This document shows, one piece after another, positions 20,951 to 23,449 of a stretch of 23,449 bases of DNA. A program made the translations under genes and the position numbers. How positions within the stretch are numbered: position 1 is the first letter of the stretch; each line of letters opens with the position of its first letter. The notes below the pieces were generated by a model. The model was given only the letters and a program-made list of their open reading frames with translations, did no database searches and was not told the origin of the DNA. Origin of the DNA: DATKWV01 sp035529405 (GTDB lineage Bacteria > Planctomycetota > Phycisphaerae > Sedimentisphaerales > Anaerobacaceae); NCBI GenBank assembly GCA_035529405.1, contig DATKWV010000187.1, positions 1 through 23,449 on the forward strand, written 5' to 3'.

Positions 20951-23449
20951 ATGTTCAGACTTACCGGAATATGGCTGTTATCGGCGTTATTAAGCATATT
21001 TTTGGCCTGTTCGGCCTGTGCGCAGTACTGCCCCACAGGTGATTTGGACGGCAACTGCAAAGTCGATTGGCAGGATATACTGTGTTTTTCGCAGCAGTGG
21101 CTGGATGCTCCGGGCTGCTGGGGCGCCGATTGCGCCGACTTAGTCAACAGCGATGGTGTAAACTGGGCTGATTTTAGCGTGCTGGCCGATAACTGGCTGA
21201 CGGCAAAAGAGTACCTGGTAATCAACGAGTTCCTGGCCTCCAACAGCAGCACCCCGCCGCTGGAAAACGGCGAACTGCTGGACGGAAACGGCGAAGCTTC
21301 CGACTGGATTGAACTGTACAATCCCACCGACAAAACCGTTGTTCTGGACGGCTGGCACCTCACCGATGATGAAGACGACCTTGTCCAATGGCAGTTTCCC
21401 GCCGGTATTGCCGTCGAGCCAAATGATTATCTGGTAGTGTTTGCGTCGGGAAAAACATATCAGGATTATTATCCGGGCAATTACCCGTATCTTGACCCCA
21501 ACGGCTATTATCACACCAACTTCAAGATTTCCATAGACGGCGAATACCTTGCGATAGTAAAGCCCGACGGCACCACTGTGGTTGACAGCATCAGCTTCGG
21601 GCCTCAGAGTGCCGATGTAAGCTATGGCAGATACCCCGACGGCAACGACAGCTGGCTGCCTATGCCGGTGCCCAGCCCGGGACAGGAAAATAACTGGGGC
21701 TATTTGGGTATTGTCGCCGATACGAAGTTCAGCCACAACCGGGGTTTTTATGACTCGGCGTTCGATACGGTAATTACCTGCGAGACCGAGGGGGCCGTCA
21801 TCCACTATACCACCGACGGTAACGAGCCGACCGAAAGCAGTCCTGTATATACGGGCGCCATTCATATCAGCCAGACTACCTGTCTGCGTGCCAGGGCCTT
21901 CAAGCCGGACTGGAAACCCAGTAATGTCGATACCCATTCATATTTCTTCGGTGTCAGCGCGGTGCGCAAGTCACTGCCGGTGATTTCCATCGTCGGCAAC
22001 GGTCAAGAGTCCCTGTACGAGCCAAATGGCATTATGGCTATCGTAGGTGGGGAATATATATGGATAGTCTCGTATCCGGTGTCGTGGGTTCCGAAGGACC
22101 CCAATGACCCGAATGAATACAACAATCCGATACAGCGTGGAATGGAATACGAGCGGCCGGTATCCATTGAGCTGATTTACCCGGCCGACAACAGCGGCTT
22201 TCAGATTGACTGCGGCATCCGCGTCCAGGGCAGCGACTGGCATCGTCAGCGTTACAAAAGGGCCAACAATGCCGATAACAGTGAAGACTGGCTGGGCGGC
22301 CCTTATAATATGGAAAAATTCAGTTTTATGCTGAACTTCCGCAATATATATGGCCAAAACAGGCTTGAGTATCCCCTTTTCCCGCTTTTCCCGGTGGACA
22401 GGTTCCAGTCGATAGTTATACGCGGCGGCTACAATGACTGTTACAACCCGTTCCTAAAAGACGAGCTGTACAGGCGCCTGCACAAGGATATGGGGTATGT
22501 GGCCGGCAGCGGAATGATGGCCAACATCTTTATCAACGGCCATTACAAGGCCTACTTTAATTCCTGCGAGCGCATCGACACCGACTTTCTGCAGGAATGG
22601 TACAACAGCGACAAGGAATGGGACGTCATTACCCAGTTCGAGCCTGATAAAAGCGTTAACGGCGAGGTGCGCGAGGGTGACATGGTCGCCTGGAATGCAG
22701 TACATGATTATATGGTCAGCCACGACCTGACCAATAATGTGCATTACCAGTATGTTGCCGCAAAGCTGGACATTCCGGCATTTATCGACTACCTGATTCT
22801 CGAGCTGTACGCGGCCAACTGGGACTGGCCTCGCAATAACTGGACTGTCGCAGCAGAACGCTCGGACACGGGCATATTCAGATTCTATATGTGGGACACG
22901 GAAATGTCCATGGAGGCCACGCACCTTTACAGCAGCCAATTCGGGTCACTGAACATAGATGATTATCCTCTTTGCCGCATATATCGTGCGCTTAAACCCA
23001 ACAGCGATTTCAGGCAGATGTTTGCCGACCGTGTCCATAAACATTTTTACAATAACAGCGCGTTGGTTGAATCCAGCATAACCAAGCGATTTGTAGAACT
23101 TCAAAACGAGTTGTCAGCAGTTATTCCGAGCATGGACACGTACACGCTGACTACATGGATACCACAGCGCCGCGCCATCATCCTGAACATATTCGCAAGT
23201 CAGCTCGGTTTCAGCGGCCTTGCAGCGCCGATATTCAACATAAACGGCTCCTATCAGCACGGCGGCTATGTTTCGGACAGCGACGCAGTAACGATTGTCA
23301 ATCCCAACGGCGGCGGCATCGTTTATTACACCATCGACAACAGCGACCCTCGTGCCGGCGGCGGCGGCATCTCCGGCAGTGCAATAGTATATAACGGTAC
23401 GCCGTTTGCGCTGACTGCAAGTACCCATCTTAAAGCACGGGTCTGGGAC
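20951..23449 (+). CDS. Secreted CotH-kinase-fold protein with dockerin-like and lamin-tail domains (3' end outside window)
   Basis: Open frame of 833 codons running past the window edge with no stop. ATG 20951 has AGGA (20938-20941) nine bases upstream; GTG 20945 is an alternative. A signal peptide (LLSALLSIFLACSACAQ) is followed by two dockerin-like Ca-binding repeats at about 29-85: GDLDGNCKVDWQDI and NSDGVNWADFSVLADNW. Then a lamin-tail domain (about 90-240: LVINEFLASNS, DWIELYNPTD, LDGWHLTDD), a chitobiase/hexosaminidase C-terminal-like beta domain (about 245-325: IHYTTDGNEPTESSPVYTG), and a CotH domain (about 340-740) with RVQGSDWHRQRYKR, FINGHYKAYFNSCERID, DYLILELYAANWDWPRNNW and FRFYMWDTEMSME. 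A second beta domain begins near 758 (VYYTIDNSDP). CotH domains are kinase-like; spore-coat CotH phosphorylates proteins, but the role in planctomycetes is not established. Probably a large cell-surface or extracellular protein. Confidence 0.9.
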   Translation, partial: MFRLTGIWLLSALLSIFLACSACAQYCPTGDLDGNCKVDWQDILCFSQQWLDAPGCWGADCADLVNSDGVNWADFSVLADNWLTAKEYLVINEFLASNSSTPPLENGELLDGNGEASDWIELYNPTDKTVVLDGWHLTDDEDDLVQWQFPAGIAVEPNDYLVVFASGKTYQDYYPGNYPYLDPNGYYHTNFKISIDGEYLAIVKPDGTTVVDSISFGPQSADVSYGRYPDGNDSWLPMPVPSPGQENNWGYLGIVADTKFSHNRGFYDSAFDTVITCETEGAVIHYTTDGNEPTESSPVYTGAIHISQTTCLRARAFKPDWKPSNVDTHSYFFGVSAVRKSLPVISIVGNGQESLYEPNGIMAIVGGEYIWIVSYPVSWVPKDPNDPNEYNNPIQRGMEYERPVSIELIYPADNSGFQIDCGIRVQGSDWHRQRYKRANNADNSEDWLGGPYNMEKFSFMLNFRNIYGQNRLEYPLFPLFPVDRFQSIVIRGGYNDCYNPFLKDELYRRLHKDMGYVAGSGMMANIFINGHYKAYFNSCERIDTDFLQEWYNSDKEWDVITQFEPDKSVNGEVREGDMVAWNAVHDYMVSHDLTNNVHYQYVAAKLDIPAFIDYLILELYAANWDWPRNNWTVAAERSDTGIFRFYMWDTEMSMEATHLYSSQFGSLNIDDYPLCRIYRALKPNSDFRQMFADRVHKHFYNNSALVESSITKRFVELQNELSAVIPSMDTYTLTTWIPQRRAIILNIFASQLGFSGLAAPIFNINGSYQHGGYVSDSDAVTIVNPNGGGIVYYTIDNSDPRAGGGGISGSAIVYNGTPFALTASTHLKARVWD

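Noticed and set aside
21140..23428. Several long minus-strand open frames across the CotH gene
   Set aside because: The plus strand has one uninterrupted frame with clear domains; the minus frames have low-complexity Val/Ile-rich products and no starts with ribosome sites.

Overview
The window looks like chromosomal DNA from an anaerobic or facultative member of the Planctomycetota, most likely class Phycisphaerae. This is an inference from gene content: an S1-type sulfatase, secreted beta-propeller and glycosidase-like proteins, a secreted CotH protein with an N-terminal dockerin-like repeat of the D-x-D-G-N-C / W-x-D type that is frequent in that class, and UPF0316 and NrnA genes mixed with accessory genes. 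GC content is moderate and fairly even. No rRNA, tRNA, CRISPR array or complete insertion sequence was seen.

Layout. 1-6.5 kb (+ strand): the 3' end of a sulfatase, a promoter and the housekeeping pair rplS-yraN, then an accessory block of two related secreted beta-propeller proteins and a glycosidase-like lipoprotein, followed by tatD. 6.5-10.2 kb (- strand): ribF, a BrnT/BrnA toxin-antitoxin pair with its own promoter and palindromic operator, nrnA, and a UPF0316 membrane protein. 10.2-11.6 kb (+): a perfect 7-1-7 Fur-type palindrome over a promoter drives a His-rich membrane protein and a Fur-family regulator. 11.7-12.7 kb (+): a divergent flagellin-like gene whose start codon lies one base after a run of 15 G. 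12.7-13.0 kb (-): a cold-shock protein and a shared terminator. 13.4-17.1 kb (+): a fused EtfB-EtfA electron-transfer flavoprotein and its quinone oxidoreductase. 17.2-20.6 kb (-): a bifunctional trehalose-6-phosphate synthase/phosphatase and a TreT-type glycosyltransferase. 20.9 kb to the edge (+): a large secreted CotH-kinase-fold protein that runs out of the window.

How the parts work together. The sulfatase, propellers and glycosidase point to breakdown of a sulfated or uronate-containing polysaccharide, with the propellers either binding sugars or acting as lyases. EtfBA plus ETF-QO form a complete route from flavoprotein dehydrogenases to the quinone pool. The two trehalose genes give two routes to the same compatible solute. 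The Fur operon looks like a self-regulating metal-homeostasis unit built around an uncharacterised membrane protein; it and the poly-G flagellin-like gene are the best candidates for undescribed biology here.

Several start codons were reassigned from the longest open frame on ribosome-binding-site or promoter evidence; this is stated in each entry. All functional statements rest on recognised motifs and context, without database searches.
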